DNA of 64,000 bases from Skeletonema tropicum. Taxonomy: Eukaryota > Bacillariophyta > Thalassiosirophyceae > Thalassiosirales > Thalassiosiraceae. The number at the start of each line of letters is the position of its first letter. Positions within the stretch are counted from its first letter, which is position 1. The DNA lies in NCBI GenBank assembly GCA_037178625.1, contig CM074132.1, positions 2,046,001-2,110,000 of the forward strand, written 5' to 3'. The position numbers were made by a program, and so were the translations under genes. Under the pieces are notes generated by a model. It saw only the letters and a list, made by a program, of their open reading frames with translations. It did no database searches and had not been told where the DNA came from. This document shows, piece after piece, positions 22,328 to 32,840 of the stretch.

Positions 22328-24913
22328 ATGCCCTACAACGACGACGACTCCTCTTCCTTTTTCGACTATCGACCCAAGCAAGCTGTCCCAGAGGGCGAGG
22401 AACCACCAGAACAATTTCAACAACACACATCTAGCAGAATGTCCAATCACAGCAGCGCAACCCCTCCCTACGATCACCATGATTCTGATGATGATGACGA
22501 CGACGACGACGATGACTCTGTTGATGATGGTGATGCCGGTTCACTCGCCGAACTAACTTCCTACAGTCGAGAGTCAGGGAGCGGTGTAGATTTGCATCCT
22601 CATCACAAGCGTAGTATCCGTAATGGCAGAGGTGGTAGTGTAAGCTCCAATAATAATTATGGTGGTCGTCACCAACTCGGCACCAGTGACTCCCGTCAGC
22701 GTAAAAAATATTCTGATGAGGAAAATCAAACTTCTCACGATAATCACCAACAACCGCATCAGAGACGCAAGTCATCGTCACGGAACAAACGGTCTTCCAA
22801 ACAACGCTCTTCTTCGCGTGGCTCCTCATCATCCTCTTCATCCGGTGCTGGATCCTGGATCTACAACCTCTTTGAGGGAGTCAATTTCAAAACAGTCCTC
22901 CTATGTGTAATTGTCATGGCCATGGTGACCAAGATGAATCAACCTCCCCCCCATGCCAATATGCAACATGGGATGCATAATGACCCGTCTTCTGCAGAAC
23001 GTAGCACGCTCACTTCTACATTACCAAAATCACACCCCTCTCATCCAGACTTCGACGAAGACACAGCTGAGGAAAAACTTCATAAAGTATTAACAAATCC
23101 AGATGCAACACCAGAGGAAATTGCGGAGGCAACAACAGCGCGAATGAGACAGTATGCATCAAATTTGGACCCTAATGATGCAGGTGGACCAAGTGCTGAA
23201 ATGGTACAGAAACGCACTGAAGAGAGGATTCAGAAGAGGAAGGAAGAACGTGATAAGAATGCTGCGAAGTTGGAAGCAATGTTGAAGGGAAATAGTGGTG
23301 TTGAGGAGGGTGGTGAAGAGGGGGCTGTTGGTGAAGAGGAGGCTGTTGGTGAAGAACAACAACAACCAGGTATTCCACCTCCTCCTCCTCCTCCAGTGGA
23401 CGGACAACAGCCAGGTATTCCACCTCCCCAGGGTCAGCTTTATCAGCAATATGATCCATCACAGCAGCAGGTGCAACAGCCTAACTTGCAATATCCTCAG
23501 GGAGGACAAATGCCGCCACAAAATTTGCAGCAGCAGCAACAGGGTTATTATCAGAATGGATACTACGTTCCTCCTCCTCCTCCACAACAGCCTGGTGTTG
23601 GTATTGCACCACCATTACCACAACAGCAGCAGCTGGGTATGCCACCCAACAATTATGCTGTGAGTGGCCAGTTGCCATTGGATCCGTTGCAGCAACAAAT
23701 GCAACAACAGCAGCAACAAGTTCCTTTGCAGGCAGACCCAGCCCAACAAGCTGCTACTGCTGTTGCTGTTCCTCCGCCGCCACCACCCGAAGCTGCAGCT
23801 GCCGTTGCTGTTCCTGTTCCTCCTGCAACTGGTGCTGAAGTAACCGCCGATCAAGTCCCATTGGTTGGTCCCAACGCTGAATCTGCATTGGCTACCACCT
23901 CCCAATTTGCTCTCGAAGAACTCGTCAACTTTAAAGATTCGTGGGACCCCTACGAAAAGACAGATATACCTGTATTCTGGCACATACCCAAGGCAGGGGG
24001 CAGTAGTATCAAGGATGCAATGGGAGGGTGCCATCGATTCGTTCAGGCTACCGAGTTTGGTATTACAGATGGACATGATGCTGATACCGAAGTGGCAATT
24101 GTCTATCCTCGCGTGCCGGGGGATGCTGATACGGATCGCTCACCATTCGTGAACATTGATAGTTCGACCGTGGCGGGGATTCAACGTGCCAAGGCAATGG
24201 GGTTTGCCGATGCACAATTGGCAGATGTGGTTGTCTCTCCGTTTGTGTTTGAGTTGAATGATTTGTTCACCCAAACTGCCAGGGGAAGATTCTTTAGTGT
24301 ATTCAGGCACCCGATTGATCGGGCCGTGAGTATGTTTTATTACATCCGAGTGGCTGATTGGGAGCCTAGTTACAAACCAGAATTGAAGGATTGGACATTA
24401 GAGCAGTATGCCCAAAGCGATATTGTCGAGAATAACTGGATGACTCGTCAGCTATCGAATACACTCGGTGGTGAGTTGACCGAAGAGAATTTGAGTAAGG
24501 CGATGGAAGTAGTCCGGCGCAAGTTTCTCGTCGGCTTGATGAGCCAGATTGAACCGACCATGGCTCGTGCAGAGAAGTTCTTCAGGTGGACCTTCCACGT
24601 CAATCCTCCAAATCAGGAGGCGTGCCGTGAACGGCTAATGTCGGGAGGGGCGAACTCTAACAAGGCAAACAAGAAGGAAGGACCAAAGGAGGGCGATGAA
24701 GCGTGGACTCTGTTGGCACATCAAAACAATTTTGATTTGCGATTGTATGAATACATTGAACAGTTGTTTGTGGAGCAGGAGGAGTTTGTGAAGGATTTGC
24801 CAGATAATTTTAGGAATGTGGATGCCACCTGTTGCAAGTGTTATCCGGCGACGTTCCCTCCTGAGGGCTTCGAATGCCCAGTGCCAGTGAAGAATGGGGA
24901 TCCGAATGTATAA
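22328..24913 (+). CDS. Type II membrane sulfotransferase with long Gln/Pro-rich stem
   Basis: An 861-residue protein from ATG 22328. The N-terminal tail is Ser/Asp/His-rich with an acidic Asp run. One hydrophobic anchor lies at about residues 186-203 (NFKTVLLCVIVMAMV). A long low-complexity stem rich in Gln and Pro (about 330-520) follows, with polyproline PPPPPP tracts. The C-terminal domain has the sulfotransferase hallmarks: IPVFWHIPKAGGSS at about 545 (5'-phosphosulfate loop) and FFSVFRHPIDRAVSMFY at about 655 (3'-phosphate site). It should transfer sulfate from PAPS to a glycan or protein in the Golgi; the acceptor is unknown. The cytosolic tail is unusually long. A second, unrelated-looking sulfotransferase lies at 41503. 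Confidence 0.85.
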   Translation: MPYNDDDSSSFFDYRPKQAVPEGEEPPEQFQQHTSSRMSNHSSATPPYDHHDSDDDDDDDDDDSVDDGDAGSLAELTSYSRESGSGVDLHPHHKRSIRNGRGGSVSSNNNYGGRHQLGTSDSRQRKKYSDEENQTSHDNHQQPHQRRKSSSRNKRSSKQRSSSRGSSSSSSSGAGSWIYNLFEGVNFKTVLLCVIVMAMVTKMNQPPPHANMQHGMHNDPSSAERSTLTSTLPKSHPSHPDFDEDTAEEKLHKVLTNPDATPEEIAEATTARMRQYASNLDPNDAGGPSAEMVQKRTEERIQKRKEERDKNAAKLEAMLKGNSGVEEGGEEGAVGEEEAVGEEQQQPGIPPPPPPPVDGQQPGIPPPQGQLYQQYDPSQQQVQQPNLQYPQGGQMPPQNLQQQQQGYYQNGYYVPPPPPQQPGVGIAPPLPQQQQLGMPPNNYAVSGQLPLDPLQQQMQQQQQQVPLQADPAQQAATAVAVPPPPPPEAAAAVAVPVPPATGAEVTADQVPLVGPNAESALATTSQFALEELVNFKDSWDPYEKTDIPVFWHIPKAGGSSIKDAMGGCHRFVQATEFGITDGHDADTEVAIVYPRVPGDADTDRSPFVNIDSSTVAGIQRAKAMGFADAQLADVVVSPFVFELNDLFTQTARGRFFSVFRHPIDRAVSMFYYIRVADWEPSYKPELKDWTLEQYAQSDIVENNWMTRQLSNTLGGELTEENLSKAMEVVRRKFLVGLMSQIEPTMARAEKFFRWTFHVNPPNQEACRERLMSGGANSNKANKKEGPKEGDEAWTLLAHQNNFDLRLYEYIEQLFVEQEEFVKDLPDNFRNVDATCCKCYPATFPPEGFECPVPVKNGDPNV

Positions 24914-26217
24914 GGGGAATAAATATATATCACAGTATTCACTACTAAAAGTAGAATAATAAATCATTATCTCTAGGTAGATCTGGTGGAGGATAGCTAT
25001 AGTCATGGTCCATTAAGGTGGACACTCTTGTGCAGAGCGAGCTTACATTGATTTCATCATAGGTTGTATGAAGGTGCAACAGGTGCCATCCTAGTCATGT
25101 TGATATTACGTGTCATCTTCTTAGTTCATCTTCCATAGTCATGTTTTGAGCATTATGCCCTTCTCATCTACTTTCATCAGTTCGGTCATGCGAACCAGTA
25201 TACAGCATCATCTTTCGCACAGTATTAACCAACCATGTACGAGGCACAAACTCCAATGTAATGGTGCTCAATCTCACTTCAAAACTAGGAATGGGTTCTT
25301 TGGAGCTGTCATGTCTAAGATAGGGAGTAGGCCTCCAGTCTGCGGCTTCGGGATGAAATACGACCTGCAGCCCTCCGTGCCTGCCTTTGTCTAAGTTTCT
25401 CTGCGAGGTTCTTCGTTATCAAACCTACCCGTGTGCTTGGATGACCAAGTAACAGTGTATAATCCGTCAATAGGATGAATATAATTATTGATAAAAGAAG
25501 GATTTCTAGCTTGATATGCCGCGATGCCATGCTTGATTGGATATTTTGTTCTTTGATGTGTCACCGAATGTTGGAGTGCGTTTTCCGTTTATCCTAGTCG
25601 CGTCACCGAATGTTGGAGTGCATTTACTTGTGGCGGTTCTCTTTAGGTTTATTGATAATAATGAAACATCTCGTTCACTCTGTGCTTGCTCTGTGGACTG
25701 TGGATCAACCAATCCTGTCTCTCTTCTGTGAACTGTGAATGAACTTATTTGAGGTGCGCGGTAAGTTGTGGATTGACGCACGGGAATCCTTAGTTCGCGA
25801 ATTTTTAATGACGAATAAGAAGATGGGTGTCTCAGACCATTTTCTTCTTCTTCTTCACATATTTTCATTTCACGACCACATACATACTTCGAACTTAGCC
25901 TGCTATGACCGCGACCGCGATTAAAAAATGACTTCACCATTGAATGATCGCGCGCGCACGCCACGACCCAAGACCCAAGTAAGACCCAAGCCAAAGCAAT
26001 GCCTTTCCTCGACAAGCGCTGGCAGCCTATGTACAGCCTACCTCGAGCTCCACAACCAAAGACCAAAGCCGTCCGTGTAGGAATACTCTCTTTGTTATTT
26101 AGCCGCCTGCTTATTCGTAGCCAGCTCTGAAATACTACACAATCTTTGCAACAAACGACAGCTGTTGAGGGGCTAACTTCCTTTTTCATTTTTCAGACAA
26201 ATTTAAGTGACTACATA
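24914..26217. other. Intergenic region
   Basis: No convincing gene. A 34-bp-spaced repeat of TCACCGAATGTTGGAGTGC occurs at about 25560 and 25602. A long minus-strand frame (25506-26189) runs through the likely promoter of the next gene and has no domain. The last 100 bp is shared, inverted, with 29233-29325. Confidence 0.5.
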
Positions 26218-27558
26218 ATGAGAAGACGACAAAATCGACCGAGGAGTAGCCTCTCTGCTGCTCTATTAATAGTGGTGACCGCAACAATCATCGTTGTCCA
26301 AATCAATTCACACATCGATGACAGTCGCGAACTATCAATATTCACTGCATCATCAATGTTTGATGATCCAAGGTCCATTACTTATAAGAATCAAGAATTG
26401 CAACAAGATGAAGAATCATCCGAGGAGACCAGTGAACAATTTACCCTTCGGATATTGAAAAGAAGAGACAATGAACGCCGAATGGATGATATTAATCTTC
26501 AAAATATATACAAATATAACCCAGAAATGAGTAGCAGTGGCATGAGCATGAGCGAACCATCTTACATTTGCAATCGACCGGCCGAATTGGGTACAACAGT
26601 CCGACGAGGTAAATGTCCAGGATCAAAGAACTCCAAGCAGTTACTACTCCTCGACGGTGTAGAAACATATGGCAGGATAGGAAACAATCTAATGGAGTTC
26701 TTGCACGCATTACAATACTCTCGGGATAACGACATTCAATTAGGTATCCAGTACGGTTCATGGTCATTTCGCCTCCTGCTCCGAATGTTTTTTTCAATCA
26801 CAGGTGAGATAGACCAATGGGAAGCACACTTCGAGAGGGCGCTTTGTATCAAAATTATCCACTTGAAGACTGAGTTGAGACAATATGATGTGATTCCACT
26901 TGACACCAAAGACTTGCTATTGTACAAATCCAATGAATCGTTTGTGGAGTATGCATCATTTCAACAGCAGGTGTTACGAACATTATTTCAGAACTACAAT
27001 ACAGGGGAGGGGACAACGTTAGCTGGTTTTGAGACAGAAAGCATGTGCAAGGGCATTGATGCACTCTTCGGTGCAAACGGTGCCTCCGCCATATATAGTG
27101 TGATACACATGCGTCGCCTTGAATTTGTGGGGTACAGAATATTAGATGCAGTCTCCAAACATACCGGATGTGATCCACGTGCAGCACTTGAAATGAGGCC
27201 AGATTATATCCGAACTATACTGAAACCGTTGCATATGTTGGATTACCCGATTGTTGTTATATGCGATCACCAAAACATCGACGTGGTACGACGGCTAATG
27301 GATGATCCAGAGATTGGACCACAGATCGTCTTTGTACCCAAAGAGGCAGTGTGGGTCGGGGGCGATATGACACTTGGTGTTATGTCGAATGTCTTCATTG
27401 GAAATCCTGCATCGTCGTTATCAGGCTTCATTGCGAAGTCACGATTGGCGCTGGGGAAGGGACATACGTACCTTTTCAGAGCGAGGGATTATGAGGGGAA
27501 GTGGCAAACCAGTTGCGGCGATAGTTGTGTGTTTGACAAGAGAGTTAACCATTTTTAG
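26218..27558 (+). CDS. Putative fucosyltransferase-like type II membrane protein
   Basis: 446 residues from ATG 26218. The N-terminal anchor is at about residues 12-28 (SAALLIVVTATIIVV), followed by an acidic stem and a lumenal domain. The block TYGRIGNNLMEFLHALQYS at about residue 150 resembles the nucleotide-binding start (GRxGNN) of alpha-1,2-fucosyltransferases (GT11). HMRRLEFVGY and the late block GVMSNVFIGNPASSLSGF fit the same fold. Function is inferred from these motifs. Its first 65 or so residues and its 5' leader are duplicated, inverted, in the convergent gene ending at 27555. The two stop codons overlap: TAG 27556-27558 here, TAA 27555-27557 on the other strand. Confidence 0.7.
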   Translation: MRRRQNRPRSSLSAALLIVVTATIIVVQINSHIDDSRELSIFTASSMFDDPRSITYKNQELQQDEESSEETSEQFTLRILKRRDNERRMDDINLQNIYKYNPEMSSSGMSMSEPSYICNRPAELGTTVRRGKCPGSKNSKQLLLLDGVETYGRIGNNLMEFLHALQYSRDNDIQLGIQYGSWSFRLLLRMFFSITGEIDQWEAHFERALCIKIIHLKTELRQYDVIPLDTKDLLLYKSNESFVEYASFQQQVLRTLFQNYNTGEGTTLAGFETESMCKGIDALFGANGASAIYSVIHMRRLEFVGYRILDAVSKHTGCDPRAALEMRPDYIRTILKPLHMLDYPIVVICDHQNIDVVRRLMDDPEIGPQIVFVPKEAVWVGGDMTLGVMSNVFIGNPASSLSGFIAKSRLALGKGHTYLFRARDYEGKWQTSCGDSCVFDKRVNHF

Positions 27559-29232
27559 ATAGTTGCTGTTTTTCCTTTTGGTCCGTATACCTGACATCCT
27601 TCAGCAGGAAAACATTCCATGAATGACGTAAAATCTCCTCCTCCCAATTGACCAAACGCATCATCCCAGGACTTGTCGTCCCTTAGGTTCATTGGCTTGT
27701 AAGCTTCAATCACCCCAAGCAAGGGATTCAACATATGCTGCTCAAACAGGGGCTCAAAACCTACCGATGTGCTCAAATGTTTCATCAACGCAGTCGCAGT
27801 ATCTGCAATACGCTTAGCCTCAGCTTGATGGGTCTCTGCCCATTCCAACTTTTCCATTAAATCGCTGAGATCTGATTGCACAGGCACATAATGTACCCAT
27901 GGTTGAATCTGGTCGTGTATGTAATCTTTAGTAGGTGTGACGTGATGGAATAAAAGACCGGGAAAGGAGAGTTTGCGAACTGTCCCTGTCCATGTAGTCC
28001 CGCCACCACCCCCCAAGTCAATATGATATTTGTATTTTTGTAGTTCGGGCTCGTTCATGTGTTCGCCGGCGACAGGGAAGCCAATCTGTTCCCACTTTTT
28101 GTACTCTTTGGCCCCGATGGCTGCATGCTTTCCACCCTCTGCAACATCCGAAAACTTTATATTAATCTTTGGCATAGTCTTTGTTCGTTTTGCCTCGATT
28201 TCAGATTCAGCGGTATATACAACTCCCTTCCATCGTGGTATCCATTTGTTCATGTTCTGTCGAAGAATTGTGGTTGCTGCCTTGTTCTGATCTGCTTTTG
28301 GGTTTGATTTGCCCTCAACATGCCTCTCAAACGAAGGCCTCTGGAGTCGATTTTGAATAGACAAGAATCGAAAATCAGTCCCTCTCCAAACGAGCTGAGG
28401 AATTAGCTCATCCCAAGGGAGAGCCATATCGGGTGAGGTCGGAAGGAATAGATTACAGGGTTGTCTATCGAGCATCAACCAGTTTAAGAAGCAATCAGTG
28501 TGTGTGCGAGTCATGGGCATTGCGATCATATTGGGAAATAAGGCATGGTCCCACACCGATCCGAAGTGGAGAATAGGAGCTTGTGTGAGGAGATCTTCGT
28601 CACAGGGACCTTCCTCATTCTTGAAAAGACATGTTACATACTTCCTCTCATTAACCGCAGGATAATCCCCGCCAGACACAGCAAGGACTAGCTCCGGCGA
28701 ATCTGATGTGAATCTCTCTGGAAATACACTCCTCAAAATAATAGTAGTGATCCGAATTGCCTCTGCCAACTTCCTACATCCACTCACCCAAGTTTGATTC
28801 TTCGAGTAGTATGCGACGAATCTATCAGTCGAAGGATCGTACCGTAGTAATGCAAATCTTGAACTGTATATATTTGCAGCTTGGATGGCACTCGATAAAT
28901 CATATTGAGGTAGAGGTGCAGCGTTATTGATTAGATCCGTGTAAGTGACAGGTTTTGGGCGTGTTCGTGTTGTCAGCGGTACCGTCAAGCGTTTTGCCAT
29001 CTGTATCTGCTGGATTTTTATAAGTGATGGATCTTGGATCCTCAAACATTGAGGATATTGATAGTTGTCGACTGTCATCGGTGTGTAAATTGATTTGGTT
29101 TGAGGATGACCAAGTTGGGAATGACGTTTTGTGATGGTCATCGATAACAATCACGACGATGATTGTTGCTGTCACCACTATTAGTAGAGCAGCAAGGAGG
29201 CTACTCCTCGGTCGATTTTGTCCTCTTCTCAT
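27555..29232 (-). CDS. Glycosyltransferase family 90 (CAP10-like / O-glucosyltransferase-like) protein, frame break near the anchor
   Basis: The catalytic frame (27555 to about 29141) contains the family 90 signature: YHIDLGGGGGTTWTG, then KLSFPGLLFHHVTPTKDYI and WVHYVPVQSDLSDLMEKLEW, as in CAP10 and POGLUT-type enzymes of the secretory pathway. The first ATG of that frame (29141) would give no membrane anchor. The anchor (MRRGQNRPRSSLLAALLIVV) starts at ATG 29232 in another frame, which stays open to 28924. The frames must join between about 29030 and 28980 by a one-base indel or an unseen intron. The anchor and leader match those of the convergent gene at 26218. Substrate unknown. Confidence 0.8.
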
Positions 29233-31021
29233 TATGTAGTCACTTTAATTTGTCTGAAAAAGATATGTAGTCCCAAACAGAAAGAGTTTGTGTAGTATTT
29301 CGGAGACAGCTACGAATGAGTGGGTAATTAACACAGATAGTATATCTACCGGATGGCGTTTTGTTGGTTGTGTTATGTTTGTGGCGCTGCTGGCTGCGCC
29401 TCTCGCTCTTCCTTCTTTTCATCATCTTGCGATGACTTCCCTTCCTGTTGAATTTGAATAGTGAAAGGAATACCGGCGTGAGGGTCACAGTCATAAATAG
29501 AAATAATGACCTTCCCCAGCGAAAATAGTCGGAATTCCGTACTTTACGTCCTTTCCCAGTGTAAAATCTTCACATTTTCTTGAAATACATTATTTCTGCC
29601 TCACTTGTAAAAGATATAGCACAAAAAAGAAGACGGGAAGCCAAGAAGTAATAAGAAAAGAGACTGCATCCGCGACAGTTGCCAGTAGAGGCTCTCTTAG
29701 AAATAGCCGGCAAAACGTATCAAGTGCCCCAATCAAATGACCCGCCATCCATTTTATCATCACAATGAAAAAGATCGTATGTGATGACAATATCATTATA
29801 GTGGCATATTTGTCGAAGAAGAGAATCGAAGAAGAAAATCTTATGTTGGAGGGTGCATACGGCTGCTGTCACTCAGTTGATCAGAGAGGCATTCGATGAA
29901 GGTGGAGAGGAGTTGTTTCAGCAGCGGAAATCGAGAAGGTGCGTTTTCTGAAGGTATACTTACCCCACTTCGCTTAGATTTTTCCCTTCCTTGGCCGAAC
30001 ATAAACGTAGTGGTTTCTGGGGACAAGTGGGTGGCATAGCCTTTACAGTTCTTCCACTCTAAGATCAATTTCCTTGATGAGGGGCATCTTAACTCAAAGC
30101 TGGGTAAAGTAATGGAGAAGGTGAGGCTTTTTATTTGGGTAATGGCAGCGGATTCTTGGCCGTCGGCTGCTAACAAGGTGGCGACGCTTCACTCGAAATC
30201 TTGCCTCTTTTGAGTCCGAATTCGACGACACAGGATGCGTGGTGAAAAGAGCAAAAGAAAAAGCCGTCGGGAGCAGAACAGTTGGCGAACATGCTACAAC
30301 AAAATGGTGGAAAGAGGATTGTTCGAGGACTGCAAAAAGCACAAGACAAAGAAGAAGAAGTCAAAAATGATGCACCAATAAACCAAGAGAAAGCAAGGAT
30401 ATTTAGTTTAATAAACTATAATATATAAGTATATTTGCTTGGTATTCTTTGATAGTGCAGTGACTACAATACTTACAATACGCACGCAATTTTGGTGTGG
30501 GGTGTGTGGGTTTTTCGGTAGGGTTCTGGGTGGGTTGACGAACCTCTGGCTTTTGTCCCCCTTTTTGAAGCAGTCTGTCCTTCCCCGTCAAAGGTTCTCT
30601 TTTGTCCCCCAATTCTCATGAAACAATACACATTTTCTTGAAATACATTATTTCTGCCTCACTTTTCAGTGTAGGAGTAACTTATACACTGGGAGGACCG
30701 GACAGCCACTGGACTGCCCACGAGAGGCCACGAGAGCAGTGTACCTAAGTACCTCCATTCATTTTAAACAATTTAAAAAATTTAAAATTTAGTGTATTGT
30801 ACCGCGCGTCCTCAAGGATCTTCTTGATAAATGGGAGTCCTCTTTCAGAGACTCCGCATTCTCTGACACGTATCAACTTTTGTAACTCCAACTCCTCTGC
30901 CATCGTCCAATCTTACACTTTGTATTGAGGCTCTCGTAACTCTGTCTCTTCGATTTATCATAGTTTTAATGGCAGGGTAGCTATAACCTAGCATTAATGC
31001 AATCTGCTTAGTCCAACTGAA
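29233..31021. other. Intergenic region with a 36-bp direct repeat and a possible gene fragment
   Basis: CACATTTTCTTGAAATACAT plus the following 16 bases occurs at about 29571-29607 and 30629-30664 in direct orientation, bounding roughly 1 kb. Within it, minus-strand frames at 30342-30094 and 30176-29841 look weakly protein-like (SFELRCPSSRKLILEWKNC, SPETTTFMFGQGRE) and contain a GTAAGTATAC donor-like site near 29957. They may be exons of an unrecognised or decayed gene; no family is evident. Confidence 0.35.
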
Positions 31022-32183
31022 TCATTCTTGCATACGTCCATGTTTCTTTGGCACTATCAAACTATCCATTGCAATCATCTCTATGATTTTGGTAGCAGCA
31101 ACGAAGCCGTAGCACCCCGTAACAAACACGCCCGTGCCTAAGAATCCATCGCAAGCCCGGAACGACGACGATGATGCATCAGCTTTCGTGTTATCCATCT
31201 TTTGCTGTACCTCGGTAGAATAAACAGCAGGTATTCTCCATTTTCGTAACCGAGCCTTTTTTCCAAGGTCAACCTTGGGGAAGCCATGTTTTTGTCTTAG
31301 CCTTTTTCTGCAATGAAACAGTAGTCGGTCTTCAGATACTTTTGTCAAGTCATCGATGACTATTTGAGTTGGGTCCATTCTTCCTGCAGCTCCACCGCAC
31401 GTTACGATGGGGATTGAATGATTTACACAACTAAAGAATCAACGCCGTTTTCTCAATCATTCCATCAATGGCATCAATACAAGCAGTCAATTCGGGTAGA
31501 GATGAGATAAGCTCATCAGCTGAGTCAACTGTAACAAAATCATGACTGATGAAAGATGTCAGATTAGTACTTCTGTTGCATTGAACAGACTTCCTGACAC
31601 GATACAAATTTCACTTACATGAGTGTCACATTGCATCTTGGGTTGATATCTAGTAGCCGCCGTTTCATTTCATCAATCTTCATCTGGCCAACAGTGGAAG
31701 TTAATGCATGCAATTGACGATTGGTGTTGCTTACGCAGATGTCGTCGAGATCAATTAGAATAAGATTGCCTACACCAGACCGACATAGGGCTTCAGCAGC
31801 CCAAGATCCAACACCTCCGAGTCCTACTACGGCGACTGTTGAGTGGTGAAGGCGGTGAGGTATGATGTTTGGACTTACATTGCCCTTGTTTGCGTACAAT
31901 CTGAAAAGAGCAAGTTAGAGTACACCCGTTGAATACATCACTCTTCTCTCTTTTGGAGGACGACATACCTTGCAACTCCACCAAAGCGGAGCATCCAATC
32001 ATCCATCCATTCTAAATCTTTTTCTGCTTCATCGACAATCGCTCCTCGAATATCATTGGAAACACTCGATGGAGGGAGTGCGAATGCTGCCGCTGACACA
32101 GCCATCACATTTTGTGTTGTATTGACAGCGATGATCAAAATAATCACAGCTGTGAAGAGTCGATGGAGTGTGACAAGCATCAT
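31022..32183 (-). CDS. TcdA/CsdL-type ThiF-family tRNA threonylcarbamoyladenosine dehydratase, plastid-type presequence, one frameshift
   Basis: Three exons: 32183-31969, 31900-31619 and 31545-31022, with GT-AG introns 31901-31968 and 31546-31618. The joins read GGVAR/LYANKGNVSP and NVTLI/HDFVTV, as in the family. The nucleotide-binding core HHSTVAVVGLGGVGSWAAEA and IDLDDICVSNTNRQ is intact, as is the C-terminal region MDPTQIVIDDLTKVSEDRLL. It would cyclise t6A to ct6A at position 37 of tRNAs. An N-terminal hydrophobic stretch followed by SAAAFAL resembles the diatom ASAFAP plastid signal (start at 32183; an upstream ATG at 32399 is less likely). One extra T near 31433 (ATTCTTTAGTTG) puts a stop after EKTALIL; the downstream frame then matches the family. 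Confidence 0.8.
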
Positions 32184-32840
32184 CGTCACCAGAAGACGCT
32201 GCAGATTCACCAATACTCCCCTAATACTCTCGAGAGAGAGTGGAATATGATGGAAGTTAAAGCACAAAGCAGGCGCAGCAGGAGACAGGCTATGTGATGG
32301 ATGGTATCGGGTATGATCGAGATTCAGTGGCACAGATGATGGATTTTTTTTTTTTTTGGATGCGGATGATGGATGGCGACGGGATTCCACCAGGTTCAAC
32401 TCCGGCCGGGCCGCACGAAGGCAAAGGTTTTAGGCTGACGGCTGACGTCATAATTAAGTAACGTCATCGGTTCCCGCGTCCATCCCGTGCATCATCAAAG
32501 AAAACATAAACCACGCACCTACCACGCACGCACATCGATCCACACTCCTATCCACACCCATCAACTCTCCAGCCAATGCACCTCCACCGACATACCGCCA
32601 CCGACCAACAACCAATCACACTTTCATTTCATTTCATCCTCGTGAAATCAAAGCGAAGTAGGCCACGTGAAAACAAACCTTCCGGAAGGCGGCGTGATAA
32701 TAAAGAAACCATAATACATACTACTGAGTAAAAATCTTGTTCAGTTCGATTGCCTGTAGAAGAGGCTATCAAGGAAGTGTGCAGGGAGAAATTCATCACA
32801 CCAAAAGTTAGTAGAAGCATCAAACAAATGGTTAGATAGA
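32184..32840. other. Divergent intergenic region
   Basis: Separates the TcdA-like gene (minus) from the mitochondrial carrier gene (plus). It contains an 18-bp T run near 32341-32358 and a CCAAT box-like AACCAATCACA near 32609. No other gene is evident; it should hold both promoters. Confidence 0.5.

Noticed and set aside
25506..26189. 227-codon minus-strand open frame
   Set aside because: It runs through the leader of the 26218 gene, has no domain, and its internal TPTFGD repeat merely translates a short DNA repeat.
29141..29150. Start of the GT90 protein at the first ATG of its catalytic frame
   Set aside because: This would remove the membrane anchor, which is present upstream in another frame and conserved in the sister gene.
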